Of a stretch of 54,341 nucleotides of DNA, positions 7,993 to 15,850 are shown in pieces (within the stretch, counting starts at the first letter, position 1; every line of letters begins with the position of its first letter). Made by a program: the position numbers and the translations under genes. The stretch lies in contig NZ_JAAGLR010000037.1 in the NCBI RefSeq assembly GCF_010548245.1, positions 1 to 54,341 on the forward strand, in the 5' to 3' direction. This stretch comes from Streptomyces sp. SID11385 (lineage in GTDB: Bacteria; Actinomycetota; Actinomycetes; Streptomycetales; Streptomycetaceae). The notes under the pieces were generated by a model. The model saw only the letters and a list, made by a program, of their open reading frames with translations. It had not been told where the DNA came from and ran no database searches.

Positions 7993-9240
7993 TCACCCCT
8001 CGGCGGCCACCGCGTCCCCCCGCACCCGCCCGCGTCCCCGGCCGCGTCCTCTTCCCGGCAGCAGCAGTACCGGCGTCGCCAGCATCGCGAGGCCCGCGAG
8101 GCCGAGGGCGGTGCGCGGGCCCGTCCAGGTCGCGAGCAGGCCCCACGCGGCCGTCAGCGCCGCGATCGCCGTGCTCGTGCTCACCGTCCAGGCGGCGAGG
8201 GTGCGGGCCACGAGGTGCGGCGGGGTGAGGTCGAGGCGGCGCGTCGCGAGGAGCGGGTTGAAGATGCCGCAGCACGTGATGAGCCCGAACTCGACGAGCA
8301 TCACCAGCGCGAGCCCGGCGGCCCCCGGCCCCACGAACGCGAGCCCCACCGGCCAGCACACCCGCAGCACCCCCGTCACGCGCAGCATCCGCCGCACCCC
8401 GAACCGCCGCGCGAGCGGTCGCGCCACGCGCGCCCCGAGCAGCCCGCCCAGGCACGGCACGGCGAAGGCGAGCCCGTACTCCCACGGCGCGTAGCCGAGC
8501 CGCCCGAGCAGCAGCACGGCGAGCAGCGGTTCCGTCGCCATGATCAGCCCGTTGACCGCGAGGGCGTTGAGGAACAGGGGCCGCAGCGCGGGCTCGGAGA
8601 GCAAGTGCCGCCAGCCCGCGAGGAGTTCCGCGGCACGCGTCGCCTTCGCCTCCCGTACGGGCTCCGGCTCCCCGCCGCCGATCGCCCGCAGCCCGAGCGC
8701 GGACAGGAGGTAGCTCACCGCGTCCGCGAGCACCGTCGTCACCGGGCCGAGCACGCCGATCGCCGCGCCGCCGAGCGGGGGACCGAGCACGGTCGCGCTC
8801 CATGTCGTCGCCTCGAAGCGGCTGTTGGCCAGGAGCAGCCCGTCCGGCGGCACCAGCCACTTCAGGTACGCGCCGCTCGCCGCGCGGAAGGCGATGTCGG
8901 CCGCCGCCGTCACGACCGACACGAGCAGCAACTGCCCGAAGGAGAGCACCCCGAACCCGTACGCGAGCGGCACGCTCAGCAGCGCTCCGCAGCGCACGAG
9001 ATCCGCCGCGACCATCACCGGACGCTTGCGCCGGAACTCCACCCACGGCCCCAGCGGCACCGCGAGCAGCGCCCCCACCGCCCGCCCGGCCGCCGCGAGC
9101 AGCGCGACCCGTCCGGGCCCCGCGTCGAGCACCAGCACCGCCAGCACGGGAAACGCCCCGAACCCGAACCCGGTCCCGTACGCGCTCACCGCGTACGCGC
9201 CCCACAGCCACCCGAACGACCGCCCCAGCCGGTCTGCCAC
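7993..9240 (-). CDS. MFS transporter (MFS_3-like exporter)
   Basis: A 415-residue protein with about 12 hydrophobic helices. It starts at the GTG at 9240 behind a GGAGGGG site, and longer readings upstream have no membrane character. 'DRLGRSFGWLWGAYAVSAYGTGFGFGAF' opens TM1, and the A-loop motif between TM2 and TM3 reads 'GPWVEFRRKRPVMVAADLVR'. This is close to the enterobactin-exporter/macrolide-efflux type of MFS proteins. The C-terminus is a Gly-Arg tract (GRGRGRGRGRVRG). It is divergent from a LysR gene across 217 nt with ACAACC half-sites, so it is probably that regulator's target. The substrate cannot be read from sequence. Confidence 0.85.
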   Translation of the reverse strand: MADRLGRSFGWLWGAYAVSAYGTGFGFGAFPVLAVLVLDAGPGRVALLAAAGRAVGALLAVPLGPWVEFRRKRPVMVAADLVRCGALLSVPLAYGFGVLSFGQLLLVSVVTAAADIAFRAASGAYLKWLVPPDGLLLANSRFEATTWSATVLGPPLGGAAIGVLGPVTTVLADAVSYLLSALGLRAIGGGEPEPVREAKATRAAELLAGWRHLLSEPALRPLFLNALAVNGLIMATEPLLAVLLLGRLGYAPWEYGLAFAVPCLGGLLGARVARPLARRFGVRRMLRVTGVLRVCWPVGLAFVGPGAAGLALVMLVEFGLITCCGIFNPLLATRRLDLTPPHLVARTLAAWTVSTSTAIAALTAAWGLLATWTGPRTALGLAGLAMLATPVLLLPGRGRGRGRGRVRGDAVAAEG

Positions 9241-9309
9241 CGCCGCACCCCTCCCTCGACCCCTGTCCCGACCTGCGGCATCCAAGCGGCCGGAGCACGC
9301 GCACGGCAA

Positions 9310-9345
9310 ACAACCACCGGGGGAGCGGCGACAACCGGAGGTTGT
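9310..9345. promoter_or_regulatory. LysR-type operator: ACAACC half-sites
   Basis: A perfect 6-bp inverted repeat ACAACC-GGA-GGTTGT lies at 9331-9345. A further half-site ACAACC lies at 9310-9315, exactly 21 nt upstream of the first arm, i.e. two helical turns on the same face. This sits between the divergent MFS and LysR genes. The T-N11-A-like spacing and the repeated half-site are what LysR proteins bind. Assignment to the adjacent regulator is inference. Confidence 0.6.
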
Positions 9346-9433
9346 GTCCGGCCGGACCGGCTGGGGGGTACGGGGCGGTCCGCGGGATGCGCCGGACCGC
9401 CCTGCCCCCGCCCGGCGGCCCCGCGCAGCCCCC

Positions 9434-9450
9434 GGTTGTCCCGGTAGGCT
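9434..9450 (+). promoter_or_regulatory. Leaderless promoter of the LysR gene with a third half-site
   Basis: A TAGGCT -10 box at 9445-9450 is followed by 7 nt and then the GTG start, so the transcript is probably leaderless. A GGTTGT half-site at 9434-9439 sits inside the -35/-10 spacer, as expected for autorepression. Confidence 0.5.
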
Positions 9451-9457
9451 CCCGTGG

Positions 9458-10357
9458 GTGGATCTCGATGGGGTGCGGACCTTCGTCGCCGTCGTCGACG
9501 GCGGGCGGTTCCGGGACGCCGCGGCCGTGCTCGGGGTGACCCAGCAGGCCGTGTCCAAGAGGGTCGCCGCGCTGGAGGGGCGGCTCGGGGTGCGGCTCTT
9601 CGCGCGCGCGGCGCGGGGGGCCTCGCTGACGCCGGACGGGGCGGCGTTCCTGCCGTACGCGCGCGAGCTGCTGCGCGCCGAGACGCGCGCGCTCGACGCC
9701 GTACGGGCCGGCCGCCGCCCGCTGCGCGTCGACGTGATCGGCCGCAGGCTCGCCCCCGCCGGGCTGCTGCACGCCTTCTCCCTCGCGCACCCCGAGGTCG
9801 CGCTCGACGTCGTGACGCTCGAAGACGCCGTGCCCGCGCTGCGCGAGGGGAGCGTCGACGCGAGCTTCCGCGCCGTCCCCGTACCGCTCGCGGGACTCGC
9901 GCACGTCCGCGTCCACGACGAACCCCTCGAACTCGTCACGGGCCCCGCGCACCCCCTCGCCGCCGCGCCCGAGGTGAGTCCCGCCATGCTCGCGGGCCAC
10001 CGCCTGTGGATACCGGGCATCGTCCCCGGCACCGAGTGGGCCACGTACTACGCCGATCTGGCCGCCGCCTTCGGCCTCACGATCGTCCGCTCGGGCCCGG
10101 GCGCCGAACCCCTCCTCGACACCCTCGCCCACGAGCCCGCGCTCGCGACCCTCGTCGGCGCGGGCACCCGCCTCCACTGGCCCCCGGACCTCGGCCTGCG
10201 CCGCATCCCCCTCACCGCCCCCACCCCCGTCTACCCCCACGCCCTCCTCCGCCGCCGCACCACCCCCCACCCGGACCTGAGCGTGCTGCGGGAGTGGCTG
10301 GCGGGCAGGGACCGGAGCGGGGGCGCGGGGGAGACGTGGGCGCCGGGGTGGGCGTAG
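9458..10357 (+). CDS. LysR-family transcriptional regulator
   Basis: A 299-residue protein starting VDLDGVRTFVAVVDGGRF. The N-terminal winged helix is textbook: 'RDAAAVLGVTQQAVSKRVAALEGRLGVRLFAR' at about residues 18-50, then the linker helix. The co-inducer domain follows ('LRVDVIGRRLAPAGLLHAFSLAHPEVALDVVTLEDAVPAL', 'HRLWIPGIVPGTEWATYYADLAAAF'). The GTG at 9458 is chosen because it opens the conserved N-terminus and lies 7 nt after a TAGGCT box. It is divergent from the MFS gene, so it is likely that gene's regulator and its own. Confidence 0.9.
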   Translation: MDLDGVRTFVAVVDGGRFRDAAAVLGVTQQAVSKRVAALEGRLGVRLFARAARGASLTPDGAAFLPYARELLRAETRALDAVRAGRRPLRVDVIGRRLAPAGLLHAFSLAHPEVALDVVTLEDAVPALREGSVDASFRAVPVPLAGLAHVRVHDEPLELVTGPAHPLAAAPEVSPAMLAGHRLWIPGIVPGTEWATYYADLAAAFGLTIVRSGPGAEPLLDTLAHEPALATLVGAGTRLHWPPDLGLRRIPLTAPTPVYPHALLRRRTTPHPDLSVLREWLAGRDRSGGAGETWAPGWA

Positions 10358-10444
10358 CCGGGGCACGGGGTGGCGGGGCCCCGGCCGGCGGCCGGGCGTC
10401 CCCGGTTCCCCCGGCGGTCTCCTCCGTCGCCGGCCCCCGTTCCC

Positions 10445-12421
10445 TCACACGTCCACGGCCAGCCCGTACACCCGTGTCACCTGCTGCGGGCTGCCGTTGT
10501 CGTCCGAGAGCAGGTACAGCGGGCGCCTTCCCTTGTACGGTCCGCTCGTCCACGGCTCGCCGAGCGTCATGCCCTCGACGTTGTCGACGAGCGCGTTGCC
10601 GACCTTGCCCGGCGGTCGGGCGACCTGGCCCGGACTGCCCGCGGGGCATGCGGCGAGGTCGAGGAGCGTGGTGGCCTCCGCGAAGGACTCGGGCGGGAGG
10701 CGGAAGAGGGACTCCTTCTCCGTCACGTCCCCGGCGCCGCGCAGCTCGATCTCCACGACCTTGATGGCATTGCCCAGCCCGGCCGTGTACTGCCTTTCCA
10801 GCGCGAGCAGTTGGTGGCTGTTCACCGCCGCGAGGTCGACGAGGCCGAGGCCGTCGCTCGCCATGTACCCGTACTGCCGGTCCGGGGTGTACGTACCGCC
10901 CGGCGTGCCCCGGTAGCGCTGGATGCGCAGCAGTCCGCGCCCGCGCGTGTCCCCGTCCGAGGCGAGCTGCGCCTCCCAGCCCGCGTACAGGTAGCGGCCG
11001 TCCGGCGAGAGCGCGAGCGACTCGATGGTGCGGCCCATCTGAGCGCTGCCCTCGGGCCAGTAGCGCAGCGGCTTCGGGATCTCCAGGTCCTTGCCGACCT
11101 GGTGGCCGCTCGCGATGTCGAAGCGGCGGATGGAGGGGTCGGCCTCGGAGGAGACCAGCATCGTGCGGCCGCCCTTCTCGATCGCGAGGCCCTCGGCGTC
11201 GTACCAGGAGGGGAAGGAACCGCCGTCCGCCTTCGTCAGGGCGCGGGCCCCGCGCACCGCGACACGGAGCTTGTCCGCCGGGCCGAGGCGGATCGTGAAG
11301 TAGCGTCCCGGTTCGTTGTCGGCGACGGCGATCGCGGTACCGGGCTCGCGCGGCAGAAGCCCGAGGGCGGAAAGGCCCCGCACGGCGTCGTAGTCGTCCT
11401 CGTTCTTGTTGAGCGCGTCGGAGTGGTCGAGGAGGCTCGCGCGGGCGGAACACCGGCCCTTCGCCGCCTTCGCGGCCTCGGGGAAGAGCCGGTCCGCGCC
11501 GTCCGCCACGAGCGGCCGGAGCCCGAGGCCCGCGAGGAGCCCGAGGGCGAGGGCCGCCGCCGCGCAGGCGAGCAGGCGGCGGCGCGAGGCCCCCGGCGCG
11601 GCGGGCGCGGGTGGGGCGAGCGAGGGCAGGACGGCCCGGTTGCGGATGAAGGGCACGTCGCCGACGCCGTTCTCCGACTGGTCCTGCGGTTCCTGCGGGA
11701 TCTCCGGGCGCAGGGTGGCGATCCGGTCCCGTACGGCGAGGAAAACCTCGTGCGGCGACAGCAGTTCGGGGCCCTCCGGCACGCCCTCGCGCAGCACGTC
11801 GAGGAGCGCCCCGGTGAAGACCGTGGGGTGCTCGGGGACGGGGGCGTGCGAGGGACGGTCGCGGGGCGTCGAGGCCATCACGTACGAGCCCTCGACGTCC
11901 CGCAGCGTCCTGACCGCCGCCGCGCCGCCCTGGCGGCCCGCGTCCCCCGGGGCCATCTCGGTGATGACGTGGCCGCTGTAGCAGCAGTCCAGGAGCAGCA
12001 TCCGGCGCCGCGCGGCGCCCTGGTCGCGGATCGCGCGGCGCAGGTCCGCGGAGCGCACGCAGGTCTCGGGGCGGTCCTCCTCGGAGCCCGGGAGGGTCAG
12101 GTGGAGCTGGCGCTCGTGCCGGTCGTAGAGGCCGTGGCCCGCGTAGTAGACGAGCAGGGTGTCCTCGGCGCGCTCGGCGGCCGTACGGATCGGTCCGGTG
12201 AGTGCGGCGGCGTCGCGCGGGTTGCGGACGACGATCACGCGGTCGGCCGGGATGCCCCAAATCTCCGGGTCGGTGAGCGCGGCCCGCAGCCCGGTCAGGT
12301 TGTGGCGGACGCTGCGCAGGGCGTCGAGGTGCTGGTAGTCGTCCACGCCGATGAGGACGCACACGGAACGGGCGGGGTCGATACGGTCGACGGAGACGCC
12401 TTCGCCCGCGTCCTGGCTCAT
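10445..12421 (-). CDS. Caspase-like (peptidase C14) / TM / beta-propeller fusion
   Basis: A 658-residue protein. Residues about 15-255 are a caspase-fold domain with the His motif LVYYAGHG (His96) and the Cys motif LLLDCCYSGH (Cys147 as nucleophile), plus 'SYVMASTPRDRPSHA' downstream. A hydrophobic helix at about 278-300 follows ('LLACAAAALALGLLAGLGL'). The rest, about 315-658, resembles the esterase-like/phytase-like propeller domain ('WYDAEGLAIEKGGRTMLVSSE', 'IESLALSPDGRYLYAGWE', 'NVEGMTLGE'), presumably outside the cell. The ATG overlaps the stop of the upstream EACC1-like gene by 4 nt, so the two are co-translated. Caspase effectors with membrane and sensor parts are typical of multicellular-bacterial conflict systems. 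The trigger and substrate are unknown. Confidence 0.85.
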   Translation of the reverse strand: MSQDAGEGVSVDRIDPARSVCVLIGVDDYQHLDALRSVRHNLTGLRAALTDPEIWGIPADRVIVVRNPRDAAALTGPIRTAAERAEDTLLVYYAGHGLYDRHERQLHLTLPGSEEDRPETCVRSADLRRAIRDQGAARRRMLLLDCCYSGHVITEMAPGDAGRQGGAAAVRTLRDVEGSYVMASTPRDRPSHAPVPEHPTVFTGALLDVLREGVPEGPELLSPHEVFLAVRDRIATLRPEIPQEPQDQSENGVGDVPFIRNRAVLPSLAPPAPAAPGASRRRLLACAAAALALGLLAGLGLRPLVADGADRLFPEAAKAAKGRCSARASLLDHSDALNKNEDDYDAVRGLSALGLLPREPGTAIAVADNEPGRYFTIRLGPADKLRVAVRGARALTKADGGSFPSWYDAEGLAIEKGGRTMLVSSEADPSIRRFDIASGHQVGKDLEIPKPLRYWPEGSAQMGRTIESLALSPDGRYLYAGWEAQLASDGDTRGRGLLRIQRYRGTPGGTYTPDRQYGYMASDGLGLVDLAAVNSHQLLALERQYTAGLGNAIKVVEIELRGAGDVTEKESLFRLPPESFAEATTLLDLAACPAGSPGQVARPPGKVGNALVDNVEGMTLGEPWTSGPYKGRRPLYLLSDDNGSPQQVTRVYGLAVDV

Positions 12422-12933
12422 GGCCGCTCCCGCGAGGGGGCGACGGGGGCGGGGCCCGCCTCTTCGCCGGGTTCCTGATCCGGGCCCGGCTCGTCGGTGG
12501 GTTCTTGATCCGGGCCCGGCTCGTCGGTGGGTTCTTGATCCGGGCCCGCCTCGTCGGTGGGCTCTGCGCCGGTCGGCTCCGTCCTGGCCTCCTCCGGCTC
12601 GGCGGGGAGGCCCAAGGCCCTTCGTAACGCGGTCACTTGGTCCGTGTCGGAGCCGATCACGAGGAGCTGGGGCGGCCTGGCGCGCCGCGACTGCCGCCAT
12701 GCGTCGACCGAGAGCAGCAGCGGCGGGAAGGCCATCGCGGTGTTGACGATCGCGAGGACGGCCTCCAGCCCGGGTCCCATCCGGCCCGGCTCCGCCTCCC
12801 GCACGGGAGTGAAGCGGGTCTCGCCGCGCAGCGCCCGGTCCGCGCGCAACCAGTCGTACAGCTCGCGCAGTTCCTCCTCGCCGGAGCCGTTCCCGCCCGT
12901 CCCGCCCGCCGTCTCGAACCTGAACTCGCTCAC
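12418..12933 (-). CDS. EACC1-like effector-associated protein
   Basis: A 171-residue protein starting at a GTG with GGGGGA 4-9 nt upstream. The first 105 residues match what I know of the EACC1 (effector-associated constant component 1) family: 'EEELRELYDWLRADRALRGETRF', then 'GRMGPGLEAVLAIVNTAMAFPPLLLSVDAWRQSRR' (a small-residue hydrophobic helix pair followed by arginines) and a 'PPQLLVIGSDTDQVTALRRAL' strand-helix unit. EACC1 was described by Aravind and colleagues as a constant component beside caspases and other effectors in diversifying NTP-dependent conflict systems. The C-terminal 55 residues are an acidic Pro/Glu/Asp-rich repeat tail. It sits immediately upstream of, and overlaps, the caspase gene. 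Confidence 0.72.
   Translation of the reverse strand: MSEFRFETAGGTGGNGSGEEELRELYDWLRADRALRGETRFTPVREAEPGRMGPGLEAVLAIVNTAMAFPPLLLSVDAWRQSRRARPPQLLVIGSDTDQVTALRRALGLPAEPEEARTEPTGAEPTDEAGPDQEPTDEPGPDQEPTDEPGPDQEPGEEAGPAPVAPSRERP
12471..12570 (-). repeat. In-frame 30-bp tandem repeats in the EACC1-like gene
   Basis: About three copies of a 30-bp unit, identical or nearly so at 12481-12510 and 12511-12540, with degenerate flanking copies. They encode a 10-residue EPTDEPGPDQ repeat in the acidic tail. Near-identity at the DNA level implies recent duplication and likely copy-number variation between strains. Confidence 0.8.
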
Positions 12934-13189
12934 ACGTCCCCCGTGCCCGCCGCGTCCGTCGTGCTTCGCCGGGGAAACGATAGACGGTGGGCGGTCCGAG
13001 CTGAACTCTCTGCGCGGGAAAGGGATTTAACCCCCCCGGGAGGGGTTCTGGGTCCTCCCACGCGGCCGTGAGGAAGCTGCCGGGCGTCCCTGCCGCGCCG
13101 AAGACGGAGAGGAGCCGGCCGGTCCCGTGCGCGTCGATGCCCGGGGGCGAGGAGCGGGACGGAGCCTCGCGCGACGCCGCCCGGTGAGA
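12934..13189. other. Intergenic region upstream of the EACC1-caspase operon
   Basis: No coding region is convincing here. On the minus strand a TATCGT box at 12982-12977 lies about 45 nt before the EACC1-like GTG, with only a weak -35 (TTCAGC, 13005-13000). A short low-GC patch (GGGATTTAACC) lies at about 13022-13032. Confidence 0.35.
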
Positions 13190-13220
13190 AGGGGTGCCCT
13201 TGCGCGGGAAGGGCACCCCT
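13190..13220 (-). terminator. Terminator after the aldo/keto reductase gene
   Basis: A perfect 12-bp stem (arms 13190-13201 and 13209-13220) with a 7-nt loop lies 14 nt past the stop of the minus-strand gene. There is no strong U-tract, as is usual for Streptomyces hairpin terminators. Confidence 0.7.
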
Positions 13221-13233
13221 GTGCCCCCCGGCG

Positions 13234-14145
13234 TCAGCCGATCCGGACGTCCGAGGACCGCGACTCCACGGCGTCCAGCGCCGTCATCGCCGCCTTGTCG
13301 AGGACGAGGGAGCCCGCCGCCGTGTTCTCCTCCAGGTGGGCGATGCTCGCCGTGCCGGGGATGAGCAGCGTGTTCGGGTAGTGGTGCAGGAGCCAGGCGA
13401 GGCCGACCTGCGAGACCGTGGCGCCGAGGTCGTCGGCGATCCGTACCGCCGCGGCCTCCTCGGAGACCTTCGGGAGGCCGGGGTAGGAGCCGCCGAGCGG
13501 GAAGTACGGGACCCACGCGATGCCCTCGGCCGCGCACACCGCGAGCACGTCCTCGTCGTCCCTGCCGACCAGGCTGTACGCGTTCTGCACGCACACGATC
13601 CCCGCGGGGAGGGCCTGGCGCAGCACCTCGGCCGTCACGCTGCTCATGCCGATCGCGCCGATCTTGCCCTCGTCGCGCAGCGCGGTCATGACCGCGAGCT
13701 GGTCGTCGAGCGGCACGATCTGATCGCCCTCGGCGCGCAGCCCGGGGCCCGTGTCGGGGCGGCGCAGGTTCACGACGTCGAGGCGCTCGCGGCCGAGCGT
13801 GCGCAGGTTGTCCTCGACGCTCGCGCGCAGCTCCTCGGGGCGCTGCGCGAAACGGAGCGGGATCGGCCCCTCGGGCTCGGGGTCGGCGCCGACCTTGCTC
13901 ACGACGACGACGTCCTCGGCGGTGCCGAACGCCTCGCGGATCATCTCGTTGACGAAGCCGAAGCCGTAGAACTGCGCGGTGTCGATGTGGTTCACGCCCA
14001 GTTCGCGGGCGCGGTGGAGCAGGGCGACGGCGGCGGCGGGGTCGTCGTGGAGCCGTTCCAGCTGCATCGCGCCGTAGCCGACCCGGGCGACGGTGTGGGT
14101 GCCGAGCGCGGCGGTGCCGCCGGGGGTGGGGGAGTGCGGGGTCAT
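13234..14145 (-). CDS. Aldo/keto reductase
   Basis: A 303-residue, single-domain AKR of normal length. 'VNHIDTAQFYG' supplies the catalytic Asp55 and Tyr60, and 'VVVVSKVG' supplies Lys84. The expected His of the tetrad aligns with Arg128 in 'DVVNLRRPD'. Actinobacterial AKRs with VNLR at this point exist, so this is a subfamily trait rather than a broken gene. The NADP-binding end is visible as 'AWLLHHYPNTLLIPGTASIAHLEENTAA'. The ATG at 14145 has a GAGGA site 5-9 nt upstream. It is divergent from a TetR gene with a perfect palindrome between them, so expression is probably induced by a small carbonyl compound. The substrate is unknown. Confidence 0.9.
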   Translation of the reverse strand: MTPHSPTPGGTAALGTHTVARVGYGAMQLERLHDDPAAAVALLHRARELGVNHIDTAQFYGFGFVNEMIREAFGTAEDVVVVSKVGADPEPEGPIPLRFAQRPEELRASVEDNLRTLGRERLDVVNLRRPDTGPGLRAEGDQIVPLDDQLAVMTALRDEGKIGAIGMSSVTAEVLRQALPAGIVCVQNAYSLVGRDDEDVLAVCAAEGIAWVPYFPLGGSYPGLPKVSEEAAAVRIADDLGATVSQVGLAWLLHHYPNTLLIPGTASIAHLEENTAAGSLVLDKAAMTALDAVESRSSDVRIG

Positions 14146-14199
14146 GGGTTCCTCCTGCGAGTGGGTGCGGAGAAGGCGGACGTGGGACCATGGAGTGAA

Positions 14200-14256
14200 G
14201 CGGAGGTCCCTCCGCTCTTATGGACGACCGTAACACTCTTACCGGAGGTGCCTCCG
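14200..14256. promoter_or_regulatory. Twin palindromic TetR operators
   Basis: A perfect 7-bp-arm palindrome GCGGAGG-TC-CCTCCGC lies at 14200-14215, and a second, CGGAGG-TG-CCTCCG, at 14243-14256. Their centres are 42 nt apart, about four helical turns. They lie between the AKR and TetR genes. The second falls inside the TetR frame if the ATG at 14220 is used. The short 2-bp spacer and full symmetry are typical of a TetR-dimer site. Confidence 0.7.
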
Positions 14257-14861
14257 CTTTGGCTGCCGCTTCCTCGCCCCGTGCCTCCGCCTCCGGGGCC
14301 TCCCGCGCTCCCCGCGCCGATGCCGTGCGCAACCGCGAGAAGCTCCTCGAAGCGGCGCGGAACGCCTACGCCGTCGCCAGCGAGGGCGGCCCCGAGGCGA
14401 CCCTCGAAGGCATCGCCAGGGCGGCGGGCGTCGGCATCGGCACGCTCTACCGGCACTTCCCCGACCGCGAGGCGCTCGTGGAGGCGGTGTACGCGGCCGA
14501 ACTCGACGCGATCGTCGCGGCGGCGGCCGGACTCGCCGCGAGCGAGCCCCCCGAGCGGGCGCTGCGGGCCTGGTTCGGGCGGTACGGGGAGTTCGTCGCC
14601 GCCAAGCGCGGCATGGCCGGCACGCTGCGCTCCGCGTTCGACGCGGGCCGCCTCGCCCCCTCGACGACCCGCGCCCGGGTCACGGAGGCGGTCGCGGTCC
14701 TCCTCGAAGCGGGCGCGAAGGCGGGCGCCCTGCGCACGGACGTCCGCGCGGACGACGTCACCGCCCTCCTCCTCGGCGTCTTCCTCTCGGCAGGCCCCCG
14801 CGGCGAACAGACCCCCCGCCTCCTCGACCTCCTGGTGGACGCGGTGCGCGTGCGCGGGTGA
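14220..14861 (+). CDS. TetR-family transcriptional regulator
   Basis: A 213-residue protein. The DNA-binding domain is clear: 'VRNREKLLEAARNAYAVASEGGPEATLEGIARAAGVGIGTLYRHFPDREALVEAVY' at about residues 35-90. A variable helical ligand domain follows. The ATG at 14220 puts about 33 low-complexity Ala/Ser residues ahead of the HTH and places the second operator inside the coding sequence. A TTG at 14259, 8 nt after GGAGGTG, is an alternative start. It is divergent from the aldo/keto reductase gene and shares twin palindromes with it, so autoregulation and control of the reductase are likely. Confidence 0.9.
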   Translation: MDDRNTLTGGASALAAASSPRASASGASRAPRADAVRNREKLLEAARNAYAVASEGGPEATLEGIARAAGVGIGTLYRHFPDREALVEAVYAAELDAIVAAAAGLAASEPPERALRAWFGRYGEFVAAKRGMAGTLRSAFDAGRLAPSTTRARVTEAVAVLLEAGAKAGALRTDVRADDVTALLLGVFLSAGPRGEQTPRLLDLLVDAVRVRG

Positions 14862-14899
14862 CGGGGCCCTGTGGCCGTTCCCGCACGGGGCGTCCTCCC

Positions 14900-14995
14900 G
14901 GGGCTCCGCCCCGGACCCCGCTCCTCAAACGCCGGAGGGGCTGGTTCATGTGGACCCGAGTTGCGAAGAACCAGCTCCTCCCGGAGCGGAGCCCC
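14900..14995. repeat. Intergenic palindromic repeat element of Streptomyces type
   Basis: The unit has GGGGCTCCGCCCCGG at 14900-14914 and ends ...CGGAGCCCC at 14995, giving inverted ends. The inner arms CCGGAGGGGCTGGTTC and GAACCAGCTCCTCCCGG (about 14932-14984) can form a second hairpin. The motif with 'CTCCTCAAACGCCGGAGG' recurs in intergenic regions of many Streptomyces genomes, to my knowledge. Only one copy is in this window. It lies between the TetR gene and recO. Confidence 0.65.
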
Positions 14996-15032
14996 ACAGA
15001 GGTCACGGGGACCCGTGCGCGACAATGGGCGC

Positions 15033-15782
15033 ATGAGCCTGTTCCGCGACGACGGAGTCGTCCTCCGTACCCAGAAGCTCGGTGAAGCGGACCGGATCAT
15101 CACCCTCCTCACGCGGGGGCAGGGGCGGGTGCGGGCCGTGGCGCGCGGGGTGCGGCGGACGAAGTCGAAGTTCGGGGCACGCCTGGAGCCGTTCTCCCAC
15201 GTCGACGTGCAGTTCTTCGCACGCGGCAGCGAGCTGATCGGGCGCGGCCTGCCGCTGTGCACGCAGAGCGAGACCATCGCCCCGTACGGCCGCCACATCG
15301 TCACCGACTACGCCCGCTACACCGCCGGCACCGCGATGCTGGAGACCGCCGAGCGGTTCACGGCGAACGAGGGCGAGCCCGCGATACAGCAGTACCTGCT
15401 CCTCGTCGGCGGCCTGCGCACCCTCGCCGAGGGCAGCCACGCCCCCGCCCTCGTCATGGACGCCTTCCTGCTCCGCTCCCTCGCCGTCAACGGCTACGCC
15501 CCGAGCTTCGCCGACTGCGCCCGCTGCGGACTGCCCGGGCCCAACCGCTTCTTCTCCGTCTCCTCGGGGGGAGCGGTCTGCGGCGACTGCCGGGTGCCCG
15601 GTAGCGTCGTACCCTCCTCGGAGACCCTGATCCTGCTCGGCGCGCTGCTGACCGGGGACTGGGCCACCGCCGACGCCTGCGAGGCGCGGCACGCCAGGGA
15701 GGGCAGCGGGCTCGTCTCCGCCTACCTCTCCTGGCACCTGGAGCGCGGGCTGCGCTCGCTGCGCTACGTCGAGAAGCGGTAG
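15033..15782 (+). CDS. recO: DNA repair protein RecO
   Basis: A 249-residue protein starting [48 protein letters not shown]..., which is the RecO N-terminal OB-fold. The C-terminal zinc site is intact ('[15 protein letters not shown]...CGDC'). It acts with RecF/RecR to load RecA on SSB-coated DNA. A GACAAT box at 15021-15026 stands 6 nt before the ATG and there is no ribosome site, so the mRNA is probably leaderless. The palindromic repeat just upstream ends at 14995, leaving only a short promoter. It is followed by uppS, the actinobacterial arrangement. Confidence 0.97.
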   Translation: MSLFRDDGVVLRTQKLGEADRIITLLTRGQGRVRAVARGVRRTKSKFGARLEPFSHVDVQFFARGSELIGRGLPLCTQSETIAPYGRHIVTDYARYTAGTAMLETAERFTANEGEPAIQQYLLLVGGLRTLAEGSHAPALVMDAFLLRSLAVNGYAPSFADCARCGLPGPNRFFSVSSGGAVCGDCRVPGSVVPSSETLILLGALLTGDWATADACEARHAREGSGLVSAYLSWHLERGLRSLRYVEKR

Positions 15783-15850
15783 AGCGGCGGCAGGACGGCA
15801 GCGGCGGCCCGCACGGCACCACCGTCGTTCAAGATGCGGAGACACCACAC

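Noticed and set aside
12471..12570. CRISPR array
   Set aside because: The 30-bp units are directly abutting and in frame, with no spacers. It is a coding tandem repeat.
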